DNA of 36,013 nt from a virus. Under the pieces are notes generated by a model. It was given only the letters and a program-made list of their open reading frames with translations. It searched no databases and was not told where the DNA came from. The stretch covers positions 1 through 36,013 of the IMG/VR virus record IMGVR_UViG_3300046003_003170; one strand, written 5' to 3'. Positions within the stretch are counted from its first letter, which is position 1. Every line of letters starts with the position of its first letter. The translations under genes were made by a program, and so were the position numbers. Below, one piece after another: positions 30,228 to 36,013 of the stretch.

Positions 30228-30548
30228 ATGACGCAGGTCTGGGTAAAAACCAATCGAGGTGATATACTCCGCCTCGGCGATGCGCAGAAGGCATGCAAGG
30301 CAGACGAGGGGCTGACGTATGAAGTTATCGGAACAAATGACGGTCGAGGACGGGACGCTGCACATTCAGCAGACGCACGACTTCACCCCGATAGCGGAAA
30401 AGTCGAAGGCGCTGCAATCCGCGGAAGCCTGGAACATGGGCGAGAGCCGGCTGGTGGCGAACATCCCGATGAAGATGTGGTCGGAGTGGGCGAAGAAACA
30501 CGGCGTCCGCGTGGACGACCACGGCGCGATGAAGGAAGTCGTGCATAA
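30228..30548 (+). CDS. Hypothetical protein overlapping the next gene in another frame
   Basis: Starts at ATG 30228 with AGGA seven bases upstream. The first 38 residues (MTQVWVKTNRGDILRLGDAQ...LTYEVIGTND) look like a normal small protein. After 30319 the frame runs through 230 bases that also code for the better-looking 100-residue gene. There its product becomes Gly/Arg/Glu-rich and low-complexity. The N-terminal part is probably translated; the C-terminal part is doubtful. A frameshift between the two frames (+1) is possible but no slippery site is evident. Confidence 0.45.
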   Translation: MTQVWVKTNRGDILRLGDAQKACKADEGLTYEVIGTNDGRGRDAAHSADARLHPDSGKVEGAAIRGSLEHGREPAGGEHPDEDVVGVGEETRRPRGRPRRDEGSRA

Positions 30549-30621
30549 GGAATTAAATGACCCGGATAACGCACACTTCCGGGTGTGGAATGGCAACCTA
30601 GGCCGCTTCCAGGCCAAGTAA
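30319..30621 (+). CDS. Hypothetical phage protein, 100 aa
   Basis: A 100-residue protein with a DFTPIAEKSKALQ segment and a conserved-looking C-terminus (NIPMKMWSEWAKKHGVRVDD...FRVWNGNLGRFQAK). Similar short proteins occur among structural genes of podovirus-like phages, without a known role. ATG 30319 has AGGGG seven bases upstream. ATG 30337 could also serve. It overlaps most of the preceding ORF in a different frame, and this frame has the more protein-like composition. Confidence 0.65.
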   Translation: MKLSEQMTVEDGTLHIQQTHDFTPIAEKSKALQSAEAWNMGESRLVANIPMKMWSEWAKKHGVRVDDHGAMKEVVHKELNDPDNAHFRVWNGNLGRFQAK

Positions 30622-30633
30622 GGATCAAGGCAA

Positions 30634-30978
30634 ATGGCGACGATTATCCCTACCACGGTCGAAGAGCAGATCTGGGCTGCCGCGTATCGCTGGACTGGCT
30701 ACAGCACGGCCGACACGTCCACCCCGATCAAAGTTCAGAACATGCAGGGTCTGGCCGGCTCCGTGCAGGTCACCGGCACGTTCGGCGGCGCTACGATCAC
30801 GCTGCAGGTGTCAAACGACGGCACGAACTATGTCACGCTGAAAGACAGCGCGGGCGCGGATATTTCACTGACGGCTGCGGGCATGCGTGAGTTCTCGACG
30901 GCGGCGCTGTATCTGAAGCCCACGTCCACGGGCGGGACCGCCGATAACGTCGTTGTGACCGTCATCCTGCGGGGTTGA
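30634..30978 (+). CDS. Beta-rich structural protein, 114 aa
   Basis: A small protein with alternating Thr/Val strands (GSVQVTGTFGGATITLQVSNDGTNYVTLKD), an Ig-like or decoration-protein look. An AAGGA site stands nine bases upstream. It lies between head and distal tail genes, so it may be a minor virion or tail-associated protein. No family can be named with confidence. Confidence 0.6.
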   Translation: MATIIPTTVEEQIWAAAYRWTGYSTADTSTPIKVQNMQGLAGSVQVTGTFGGATITLQVSNDGTNYVTLKDSAGADISLTAAGMREFSTAALYLKPTSTGGTADNVVVTVILRG

Positions 30979-30982
30979 TCTG

Positions 30983-31114
30983 ATGCATATGCCGCTCGTC
31001 CTCTTAAATCTAAGGCGCAGGGCCGGCGGGCTGTTAAGCTACGTCTTATTTATCCCCTCTGGTTCTGACAGCTTGATTACGGCGGATAGCCTCACCTTCA
31101 AAGCCAGGGAGTAA
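30983..31114 (+). CDS. Short ORF (43 aa) before the fibre genes
   Basis: A 43-residue ORF that begins MHMPLVLLNLRRRAGGLL and ends SLITADSLTFKARE. It fills the gap between the 114- and 118-residue genes, and its stop lies five bases before the next ATG. Short proteins with a basic start and an end of the type LITADG/SLTFK occur before fibre genes in similar phages. The upstream ribosome site is poor (GGGG region), so this is tentative. Confidence 0.45.
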   Translation: MHMPLVLLNLRRRAGGLLSYVLFIPSGSDSLITADSLTFKARE

Positions 31115-31119
31115 CCGAC

Positions 31120-31476
31120 ATGGCCGACTACAATTCAGCATACACCGGCGCGCAGATCGACGCCAACCTCGCGAAGGCGGCAACCGCCACGCAACCCGGC
31201 GACTTGGCCACGGTAGCCACCTCTGGTGATTACGACGACCTCACGGGCAAGCCCACGCTTGGCACCGCAGCGGCCACAGCGGCCAGCGCCTACGCCACGG
31301 CAGCGCAGGGCGCACTTGCTGACACCGCAGTCCAGCCCGCGGCCATCGCCAAGATGGTCGTCAGCGACACCACCGGCATCACTGGGGCGGACGCGATTGC
31401 CAACGTAGTCAGCCTGACGCAGGCCGAATACGACGCCCTGACCCCTGACGCTGACACGCTCTATGTGGTGATCTGA
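31120..31476 (+). CDS. Upper tail fibre / fibre-base protein
   Basis: A 118-residue protein starting MADYNSAYTGAQIDANLAKA with a repeat-type segment (SGDYDDLTGKPTLGTAA) and a GADAIANV...LTQAEYDALTPDADTLYVVI end. Both ends are standard features of phage fibre-base and collar proteins. A GGGAG site precedes the start, and TGATG joins it to the large fibre gene. It probably attaches the distal fibre to the tail. Confidence 0.75.
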   Translation: MADYNSAYTGAQIDANLAKAATATQPGDLATVATSGDYDDLTGKPTLGTAAATAASAYATAAQGALADTAVQPAAIAKMVVSDTTGITGADAIANVVSLTQAEYDALTPDADTLYVVI

Positions 31477-32999
31477 TGAAGATCGGGACAAGCACAGTCA
31501 CGGCCATCTATCTCGGCACCACGTCCATCGTCAGCGCATACCTTGGGTCCACGCAGGTCTTTGGCGGCGCGTCCGCATTCACGCCGATGGACCTGTTCTC
31601 CGGGGGCGCGCAGGGCATCTGGCTCGACCCCTCCGACCTGTCCACCATGTTCAGTGACCGCGCTGGCACGACGCCCGTGACGACGCCGGGGACTGTCGTG
31701 GGGCTGCGGCTGGATAAGTCGAAGGGGCTGACGCTGGGGGCGGAGTTGGTGGTGAATGGTACGTTTGACAGCGGGGTCGCCAACTGGACTTCTGGGCTAG
31801 GCACGCCCGCGCTGTCATGGGTCCCCGCTGGCGCTATGCGTGTGACGCGGAGTGCTACAGCCGGGTTCAATGTCGCGTCACAGTCAATCTCAGGTCTGGT
31901 CGTTGGAAAGACATACCTTGTCACCGCACTGTTCAGTTCAGTAGCGGTAGGGTTGACCCCCGCAGTTGCCATAAATTTCGTTGCGACAGGGACAAACCGA
32001 CTAATTTTCAAAGCAACGGCCACAAGTCACACGCTTGAATTCGTCACATCTAGCGGCTCCACGGGGCAATCGTTTGATGTCGACAACATCTCCGTCCGCG
32101 AACTCCCCGGCAACCACGCAGTCGCCCCAACCGACGCCGCGCGCCCGGTGTATGGGGTTGAGCCAAAGGGTGGCAGGCGGAATCTGCTGCTGGCTACGGA
32201 CACGCTGGCAACGCAAAGCCTCACCGTGACGGCAGTGGCCCACACGCTGGCATTCACCGGCACCGGCACGGTTACGCTGTCTGGCGCATCCATCGCTGGT
32301 CCGCTGATTGGTACAGGAGCGAGCGACAGGGTCAGCCTGACGTTTACGCCCACGGCGGCAAGCCTGACGCTTACTGTGGTGGGCAGCGTGACGCTGGGGC
32401 AGCTTGAATTGGGATCTTCAGTAACGGCGTATCAGAAGGTTGTTACCGCATACAATGTCACCGAATCCGGCGTCGCCACGACACACTACGTCCAATACGA
32501 CGGCAGCGATGACAGCATGTCCACGGCGGCGATTGATTTCACCGGCACGGATAAGATGAGCGTGTTTGCGGGGGTTTCGCGGCTTGGGACTACCGGCACA
32601 GGGGTGTTTGCAGAACTTGGCGCAGGCGGTCCACCGGGGTCGTTCAATCTTTACAGGTCCACCGCAACTGACTTCGTGTTCATAAGTTCAGGCACGCTTG
32701 AGCAAGCCACTTCAGGCGTAACCGCGCCATCCAACAGTATTCTGGCTGGCCTTGGCGACATCATTGGGGATACCGCCACGCTCCGCATCAATGGCGCGCA
32801 AGTCGCTCAATCAACCGGAAACCAAGGCACGGGCAATTACAAGTCAGCGTCGGTATTCATCGGTCGCCGCAACAACGCCACGCTCCCCTTCAATGGCCGC
32901 GACTTCGGAATTATCATCGTCGGCAAAGCCGCATCCGCCGGGGAAATCACCGACACCGAAACATGGCTGGCAGCCAGAACATCCGGGGTGACAATATGA
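31476..32999 (+). CDS. Tail fibre / receptor-binding protein with lectin-like domains
   Basis: A 507-residue fibre. The N-terminus (TSTVTAIYLGTTSIVSAYLGSTQVF) is an attachment module. A carbohydrate-binding-module-like domain begins near residue 90 (VVNGTFDSGVANWTSG). The C-terminal third (YVQYDGSDDSMSTAAIDFTG...FIGRRNNATLPFNGRDFGIIIV) resembles a LamG/concanavalin lectin. It probably binds host surface sugars. The downstream 110-residue gene is coupled by ATGA and could be a fibre chaperone or tip. Confidence 0.8.
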   Translation: MKIGTSTVTAIYLGTTSIVSAYLGSTQVFGGASAFTPMDLFSGGAQGIWLDPSDLSTMFSDRAGTTPVTTPGTVVGLRLDKSKGLTLGAELVVNGTFDSGVANWTSGLGTPALSWVPAGAMRVTRSATAGFNVASQSISGLVVGKTYLVTALFSSVAVGLTPAVAINFVATGTNRLIFKATATSHTLEFVTSSGSTGQSFDVDNISVRELPGNHAVAPTDAARPVYGVEPKGGRRNLLLATDTLATQSLTVTAVAHTLAFTGTGTVTLSGASIAGPLIGTGASDRVSLTFTPTAASLTLTVVGSVTLGQLELGSSVTAYQKVVTAYNVTESGVATTHYVQYDGSDDSMSTAAIDFTGTDKMSVFAGVSRLGTTGTGVFAELGAGGPPGSFNLYRSTATDFVFISSGTLEQATSGVTAPSNSILAGLGDIIGDTATLRINGAQVAQSTGNQGTGNYKSASVFIGRRNNATLPFNGRDFGIIIVGKAASAGEITDTETWLAARTSGVTI

Positions 33000-33328
33000 C
33001 AGACTACACATCCGCCGTCCTGATCCTGCCCGCAGCCTATCGCCAAGCTGGCAACACCCTCTCCGCAGAAATGGGCTGGCAACCCGTGGGCGCGGACCCC
33101 GGCACCTACAGCATTCCCTTGCTGACCGGCGACACGCTCACGCACTGGGGCTGTCGGGCTGACGTGACGCAGGGGTTTATCGATATGGTCGAGAACCCGA
33201 CGCCCGAGGTGCAGCCGCTGGTGGACGTGCTGATCTACGATTGGCGAATCACTGGCGATCCGCATCAGCATTTCATGGATGTGCTTACCGCCAACGGGCT
33301 TGTGGTGCAGCAAGATCCTGTTGAGTGA
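32996..33328 (+). CDS. Hypothetical protein downstream of the tail fibre
   Basis: A 110-residue protein (TDYTSAVLILPAAYRQAGNTLSAEMGW...DTLTHWGCRADVTQGFIDMVE). It starts in an ATGA overlap with the fibre stop. Small genes here often encode fibre-assembly chaperones or accessory tip proteins, but no family motif proves it. It is the last gene of the rightward arm. Confidence 0.65.
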   Translation: MTDYTSAVLILPAAYRQAGNTLSAEMGWQPVGADPGTYSIPLLTGDTLTHWGCRADVTQGFIDMVENPTPEVQPLVDVLIYDWRITGDPHQHFMDVLTANGLVVQQDPVE

Positions 33329-33334
33329 AAGCTT

Positions 33335-33416
33335 GCAGGGGCTGGTTGATTCCAAAGAATGTGGCGCATTCGGTTAGCACTCGACCAAAACGAAACCTGA
33401 GTTCCGGCGCCCCTGC
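33335..33416. promoter_or_regulatory. Structured convergent intergenic region
   Basis: Between the two arms' ends a perfect inverted repeat GCAGGGGC/GCCCCTGC (33335-33342, 33409-33416) encloses GGTTGA/TCGACC (33344-33349, 33381-33386) and an inner GAATG/CATTC stem (33357-33371). The whole can fold as a branched structure on either strand. No T-run follows on either side, so a normal intrinsic terminator is unlikely. It may still block converging transcription or be an RNA end. Confidence 0.4.
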
Positions 33417-33426
33417 GTTGGCATAA

Positions 33427-33750
33427 TTACATACCCGTGTCGGGGTATGCAACATAGTTTTCTTCGTAATACGCGTCCGCGATAATGGCACCGATCATTT
33501 CTGTTATCGTGCTGCCAGGCGGGACTTGTGCTTCCAGCCAATGACGCACCTCCGGCGGAAGGGAACGCAGCAGGCAACCCATGTTGCCACCGATCGGGCT
33601 CTCGATCAGCCCGGCCGCCCTGGCTTTGCTGATGTAACCGTTGACCGTTCTTTGCCCCACGCCCATGCGTTCGGCGATTACTTCGGTGTCCAGCTTGGCA
33701 TTGTGCAAGCGCGCTGCGTGCTGAATAACCGTCTCACTCTTCTTCGTCAT
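33427..33750 (-). CDS. HTH DNA-binding protein, last gene of the leftward arm
   Basis: A 107-residue protein with an N-terminal HTH (VIQHAARLHNAKLDTEVIAERMGVGQRTVNGYISKARAAGLI) and a C-terminal helical part (PEVRHWLEAQVPPGSTITEMIGAIIADAY). ATG 33750 has GGAG seven bases upstream, better than ATG 33756. It may regulate late transcription or its own arm. It overlaps the preceding gene by 17 bases. Confidence 0.75.
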   Translation of the reverse strand: MTKKSETVIQHAARLHNAKLDTEVIAERMGVGQRTVNGYISKARAAGLIESPIGGNMGCLLRSLPPEVRHWLEAQVPPGSTITEMIGAIIADAYYEENYVAYPDTGM

Positions 33751-33946
33751 GATCATGCTCCATCGGGCTTCGTTTATTGTTTGGGACAGTATCCACGGCC
33801 TTGCGTTCGAGGAAACTGACGCGGGCTTCCAGGGATTCGATCCAGTCGATGGCCTCGGTGGCCACGTCGGACAAATGCGTCCAGTTCAGGATAGGGCCGT
33901 TGGCAAGGACGGCGAGGTGGCCGAGGCGGGATTTGATGTCAGTCAT
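33734..33946 (-). CDS. Small coiled-coil protein, 70 aa
   Basis: A helical protein with a coiled-coil-like middle (VATEAIDWIESLEARVSFLERKA) and an acidic His/Asp/Glu end (EHDHDEEE). Its start overlaps the previous stop (ATGA at 33943-33946), and it overlaps the HTH gene. Function unknown. It belongs to the cluster of coupled small early genes. Confidence 0.6.
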   Translation of the reverse strand: MTDIKSRLGHLAVLANGPILNWTHLSDVATEAIDWIESLEARVSFLERKAVDTVPNNKRSPMEHDHDEEE

Positions 33947-34164
33947 CCCTCACCCCCTTTCGTGGCGGGCGTTAACACGTCGCCCGGAACATGTTCGCTT
34001 TTCGGCGTTTCGTTGACATGAGGCTGCACGGCGGGAAGGGCGCGGATGGCGTTGCGGTATTCGGACAAGGCGCTGTAGATGGAAGACATGGGGAGCGCGC
34101 CAATTATGTCGGCCAGCTTGTCCCTCAGTGCCAGCGCATCCTCACGGCGTATCAGGTCACTCAT
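33943..34164 (-). CDS. Hypothetical protein, 73 aa
   Basis: Begins MSDLIRREDALALRDKLADII, an N-terminal motif seen in many small phage and prophage proteins, with a helical middle and a Pro/Gly-rich end. Function unknown. ATGA overlaps with both neighbours place it in the operon. Confidence 0.65.
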   Translation of the reverse strand: MSDLIRREDALALRDKLADIIGALPMSSIYSALSEYRNAIRALPAVQPHVNETPKSEHVPGDVLTPATKGGEG

Positions 34165-34463
34165 GGCGTCTCTCCCTTCAGCGCGGCGCGTGCGTCAATC
34201 GCGGCTTCGTGTGCCAAACACGCCGCCCACGGTTCTCTTGAAAGGCAGTTGGCAAAGTCGCTCAGTTCCATGCCCGCTGCGTCCAATGCCACTGCGGCAT
34301 CATCCAGTTTCGCGCGCAGCCGGTCACGCTCTGCCTCTGCCTTATCCAGCGCAGCACGAAGCGCCCGTATCTTCCTGGCCCAGATGAAATTACTAGACGC
34401 CTCCATCATAGCGGCTTCGCGCTCTATCGACGCCCTGGATATGCCTGCCACCATTTCAGTCAT
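34161..34463 (-). CDS. Coiled-coil protein, 100 aa
   Basis: A helical, charged protein (KIRALRAALDKAEAERDRLRAKLDDAAVALDAAG) ending FANCLSREPWAACLAHEAAIDARAALKG. The start is chosen as ATG 34463 because GGGAG lies seven bases before it; two further ATG codons directly upstream are too close to that site. Longer frames add a Thr/Arg low-complexity stretch that is the antisense-like reading of the neighbouring lipoprotein tail. Function unknown. Confidence 0.65.
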   Translation of the reverse strand: MTEMVAGISRASIEREAAMMEASSNFIWARKIRALRAALDKAEAERDRLRAKLDDAAVALDAAGMELSDFANCLSREPWAACLAHEAAIDARAALKGETP

Positions 34464-34806
34464 CATCATGCTCCCGGTCTTCGCGCTCGTCGTCATCGTC
34501 CTTGTCGCGGTCGTCGTCTTTGTCGTCATCATCGTGGTGGTCCGGCTTCGGCGGCTCTGGGTCAGGGCCGGGCGGCGTAGGTTCGGGCGCTGGCGGCGTC
34601 GGCTTAGGTTCCGGCTTAGGGTCTGGGCGCGGCTCAGGAGAGGGCGCAGGGGCGGGTTCTGGCCGTGGCGGCACATTGCCCTCGGTCAGCAGAGACAGGC
34701 CCCCACCGCCGCTCTGTGAGCAGTCAGCGGGCAGCGGCAGGACAAGGCACGTCTCAACGTGCGGCGTGCATGCGGCCAGCGGCAGGATCAGGAGAAGGTG
34801 TTTCAT
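34456..34806 (-). CDS. Predicted lipoprotein with proline-rich spacer and poly-Asp tail
   Basis: A 116-residue protein. The signal MKHLLLILPLAAC has a clear lipobox L-A-A-C with lipidated Cys13. Two further Cys residues follow at about 20 and 29. Residues about 50-90 are a Pro/Glu/Lys spacer of repeated P-x-P units. The final 28 residues are almost only Asp, Lys, Arg, Glu and His. The DNA has matching triplet repeats, so length may vary. Phage lipoproteins are known to block receptors or alter the envelope (superinfection exclusion). That role is inference. ATG 34806 is preferred over GTG 34818, which lacks the GGTGGGAAG placement. Confidence 0.75.
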   Translation of the reverse strand: MKHLLLILPLAACTPHVETCLVLPLPADCSQSGGGGLSLLTEGNVPPRPEPAPAPSPEPRPDPKPEPKPTPPAPEPTPPGPDPEPPKPDHHDDDDKDDDRDKDDDDEREDREHDDD

Positions 34807-35003
34807 TTTGCTTCCCACCTGTTGCTGTCAGAAAAATGCTCGTGCCGGTTGCCTTCCTGCGCATCCAGCGTCGGCCTGCCTTTTTTGCGGCCCCTTGAGC
34901 CATGCGAGATGTAAGGCATTCCACCAATTCTCTTGTGGTCCTTCTCGCAGGTCGGACAGGTCGCTGTCTGGTACGGCGTCCAGCAATAATCGCATGTCGG
35001 CAT
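34803..35003 (-). CDS. Small zinc-ribbon-like protein, 66 aa
   Basis: The product starts MPTCDYCWTPYQTATCPTCEKDH, with two CxxC pairs spaced as in a zinc ribbon. A basic tail with HGSRGRKKGRPTLDA follows, perhaps DNA- or RNA-binding. The start ATG 35003 overlaps the previous stop as TAATG, which decides it over the longer frame. Its stop overlaps the lipoprotein start (ATGA). Confidence 0.68.
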   Translation of the reverse strand: MPTCDYCWTPYQTATCPTCEKDHKRIGGMPYISHGSRGRKKGRPTLDAQEGNRHEHFSDSNRWEAK

Positions 35004-35281
35004 TACAGCACAAGCCTCCCTACTAACGTCGCCACCCCGAAACACGCCATCCCCATCACGGCCACGGCAGCGGCAACCAGCGGTGACGGCGACGGCACCA
35101 GCCACATTTCATCCTCGACTATCCGGCACAGCGCTTGGTCGTCTGGATCCGGGCTGTACGCCAAGACCTCAAACGCGGAGTCGATGGCGTCCAGATCGTG
35201 CAGCCGGTGGTGCCGCAGGATAACCCGGGCCTGCGCGTAACCGATGTGAACGGGCGGCAGTTGCATGACTTGCGCGGTCAT
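35003..35281 (-). CDS. Tail-anchored membrane protein, 92 aa
   Basis: A soluble N-terminal part (YAQARVILRHHRLHDLDAIDSAFEVLAYSPDPDD) is followed by a C-terminal membrane helix (PLVAAAVAVMGMACFGVATLV) and a short end. Function unknown. It overlaps the upstream gene (ATGA at 35278-35281) and the zinc-ribbon gene (TAATG). Confidence 0.65.
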   Translation of the reverse strand: MTAQVMQLPPVHIGYAQARVILRHHRLHDLDAIDSAFEVLAYSPDPDDQALCRIVEDEMWLVPSPSPLVAAAVAVMGMACFGVATLVGRLVL

Positions 35282-35562
35282 GGCGTTGTACCCTTTCTGG
35301 TGAGGGCGGCGCGGGCCATGTCGCGCGGAAGTTGAAGAAGGGCCAAAATGCGATACCCCTTCAAGCCTCGCTCTGACATGCCCGCTGTTCTAGCTTCAAT
35401 TTCCTCCTGACACGTCACCGCGATTTGCTCCAGCGCTTCACGCAGCCGCGCGTTTTCTGCCTCCAAGGCCTCGATGCGGCTGGCAGCTTCTTCAACGACT
35501 TCCCATGTATCCCAATTTGGGTCAAAATCCCGTAGCCGCTTTGCCAGATCATCATCATTCAT
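35278..35562 (-). CDS. Coiled-coil protein, 94 aa
   Basis: Begins MNDDDLAKRLRDFDPNWDTW and continues with a coiled coil (VVEEAASRIEALEAENARLREALEQIA). Ead/Ea22-like phage proteins share this type of coiled-coil, but assignment is not firm. ATG 35562 is supported by an ATGA overlap with the upstream stop. Function unknown. Confidence 0.62.
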   Translation of the reverse strand: MNDDDLAKRLRDFDPNWDTWEVVEEAASRIEALEAENARLREALEQIAVTCQEEIEARTAGMSERGLKGYRILALLQLPRDMARAALTRKGTTP

Positions 35563-35885
35563 TCTGTCTTCTCCACGCAGCGGTAAAACCACAGCTTCAA
35601 CGTGCTGTTGTAGGTTTTGATCAAACGCCCCTCGTCCCGCAGGCTACCCAGCGCACGGTCGGCCGTCTTCTCGCCGATCTTGAGAGCCCGGCAAATACCG
35701 CCGCGGGTGTCCGGCATTTGATCAAGGTGCTTGGCCACCGCGAAGATCACTTCCGGCGACGTGGGCCTGGCCGGATCCGTATCGCGGATCTTTTCCTTGC
35801 GCAGGTATTGCGGGATGCCGGCCATCCAAAGGATCCGCAGGCGATCTTGATCCCATTCGGCGAAGTTGTTGGATTTATGGTTCAT
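35559..35885 (-). CDS. Winged-helix DNA-binding protein
   Basis: A 108-residue protein. Residues about 45-95 form a winged-helix-like domain (PEVIFAVAKHLDQMPDTRGGICRALKIGEKTADRALGSLRDEGRLI) with a recognition helix near KTADRALGSL. The start at 35885 forms TGATG with the stop of the 27-residue membrane ORF that spans the circular joint, so ATG 35981 is rejected. It may regulate phage or host genes. Confidence 0.7.
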   Translation of the reverse strand: MNHKSNNFAEWDQDRLRILWMAGIPQYLRKEKIRDTDPARPTSPEVIFAVAKHLDQMPDTRGGICRALKIGEKTADRALGSLRDEGRLIKTYNSTLKLWFYRCVEKTE

Positions 35886-35968
35886 CACAGCCCCGCTCCC
35901 ATGCCAATCATCAGCATCAGGTAAAGGCAGCCGAAAAGGCAGGCCACGCCGATCATGTCCCGGATCAT
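35885..35968 (-). CDS. 27-residue membrane peptide spanning the circular joint
   Basis: A very short gene, complete only in the right-end repeat (its left copy lacks the stop). The peptide MIRDMIGVACLFGCLYLMLM followed by IGMGAGL is almost all hydrophobic, enough for one membrane helix, with a short basic/acidic start. Its ATG overlaps the stop of the 77-residue gene (ATGA), and its stop overlaps the start of the winged-helix gene (TGATG). Exact coupling on both sides supports real translation. The role is unknown; small membrane peptides in early phage arms often affect host membrane proteins. Confidence 0.6.
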   Translation of the reverse strand: MIRDMIGVACLFGCLYLMLMIGMGAGL

Positions 35969-36013
35969 TGTGCGGCCTCAAGGCGCTTGGCGATGAAAAT
36001 AAGGCACATACGA
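35887..36013. repeat. Terminal direct repeat, right copy (circular contig overlap)
   Basis: Identical to bases 1-127. It includes the 5' part of the 27-residue membrane ORF and the 3' end of the 77-residue gene (35965-36013, truncated by the window end). Confidence 0.95.

Noticed and set aside
33335-33416. Possible tRNA or tRNA-derived attachment site in the convergent gap
   Set aside because: Outer 8-bp stem and length of about 82 bases are tRNA-like, and one segment recalls a D-arm, but no anticodon stem-loop or T-loop (TTCRA) can be placed on either strand.
1-36013. CRISPR array, insertion sequence or transposase
   Set aside because: No regularly spaced repeats and no transposase motifs were seen on either strand. 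The only mobile-type genes are the two HNH endonucleases.

Overview
The window reads as the complete genome of a small tailed double-stranded DNA phage with podovirus-type gene content, assembled as a circle. The first 127 bases are repeated exactly as the last 127 (1-127 = 35887-36013), so the unique length is 35886 bp and several genes run through the artificial ends. GC-rich codon use, alphaproteobacterial-looking promoter elements (TTGAC-type -35 boxes) and the overall protein style suggest an alphaproteobacterial host, perhaps of the Rhodobacterales type. This is inference, since no host gene is present. There is no integrase, tRNA gene, RNA polymerase or DNA polymerase that I can recognise.

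Two transcription arms leave a divergent control region at about 8218-8670. The left arm (minus strand, from 8217 down through position 1 and on from the other end to 33427) is the early/replication arm. It encodes a PrimPol-DUF3987 primase/ATPase, a Sak4-like RecA-fold ATPase, a DUF669 ssDNA-binding protein, a Cas4/RecB-like nuclease, an SF2 helicase and a VRR-NUC nuclease. About eleven tightly coupled small genes follow: winged-helix and HTH proteins, coiled-coil proteins, a zinc-ribbon protein, membrane peptides and a lipoprotein with a Pro-rich, poly-Asp tail. One small XRE-type repressor-like gene (5585-5770) is the only rightward gene in this arm.

The right arm (plus strand, 8671-33328) starts with a DUF6378 protein and a ParB-methyltransferase fusion. 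Then follow the terminase subunits, a multidomain protein with ParB-like and GNAT-like domains, two very short genes, a head-tail adaptor and a tail fibre. The lysis cassette comes next (coiled-coil/TM protein, T7-lysozyme-like amidase, holin, spanin-like pair). The rest is tail proteins, a block of ejection/internal virion proteins including an SLT transglycosylase, portal, scaffold, SU10-like capsid, decoration-type proteins and a second receptor-binding fibre. Nearly all genes overlap by ATGA, TGATG, GTGA or TAATG junctions, indicating translational coupling. The arms converge at 33329-33426.

Two HNH endonuclease genes interrupt the late arm, one antisense (14111-14650) and one sense (29103-29702). 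The sense copy has an 18-pair hairpin that buries its whole Shine-Dalgarno sequence and the first two bases of its start codon. This resembles the control known for the T4 homing endonuclease I-TevI and is the most striking regulatory element here. A second notable locus is the gene after terL. A GNAT domain there lies between two near-identical short repeats that differ by one C, and that C fuses the reading frame into what looks like a separate downstream gene.
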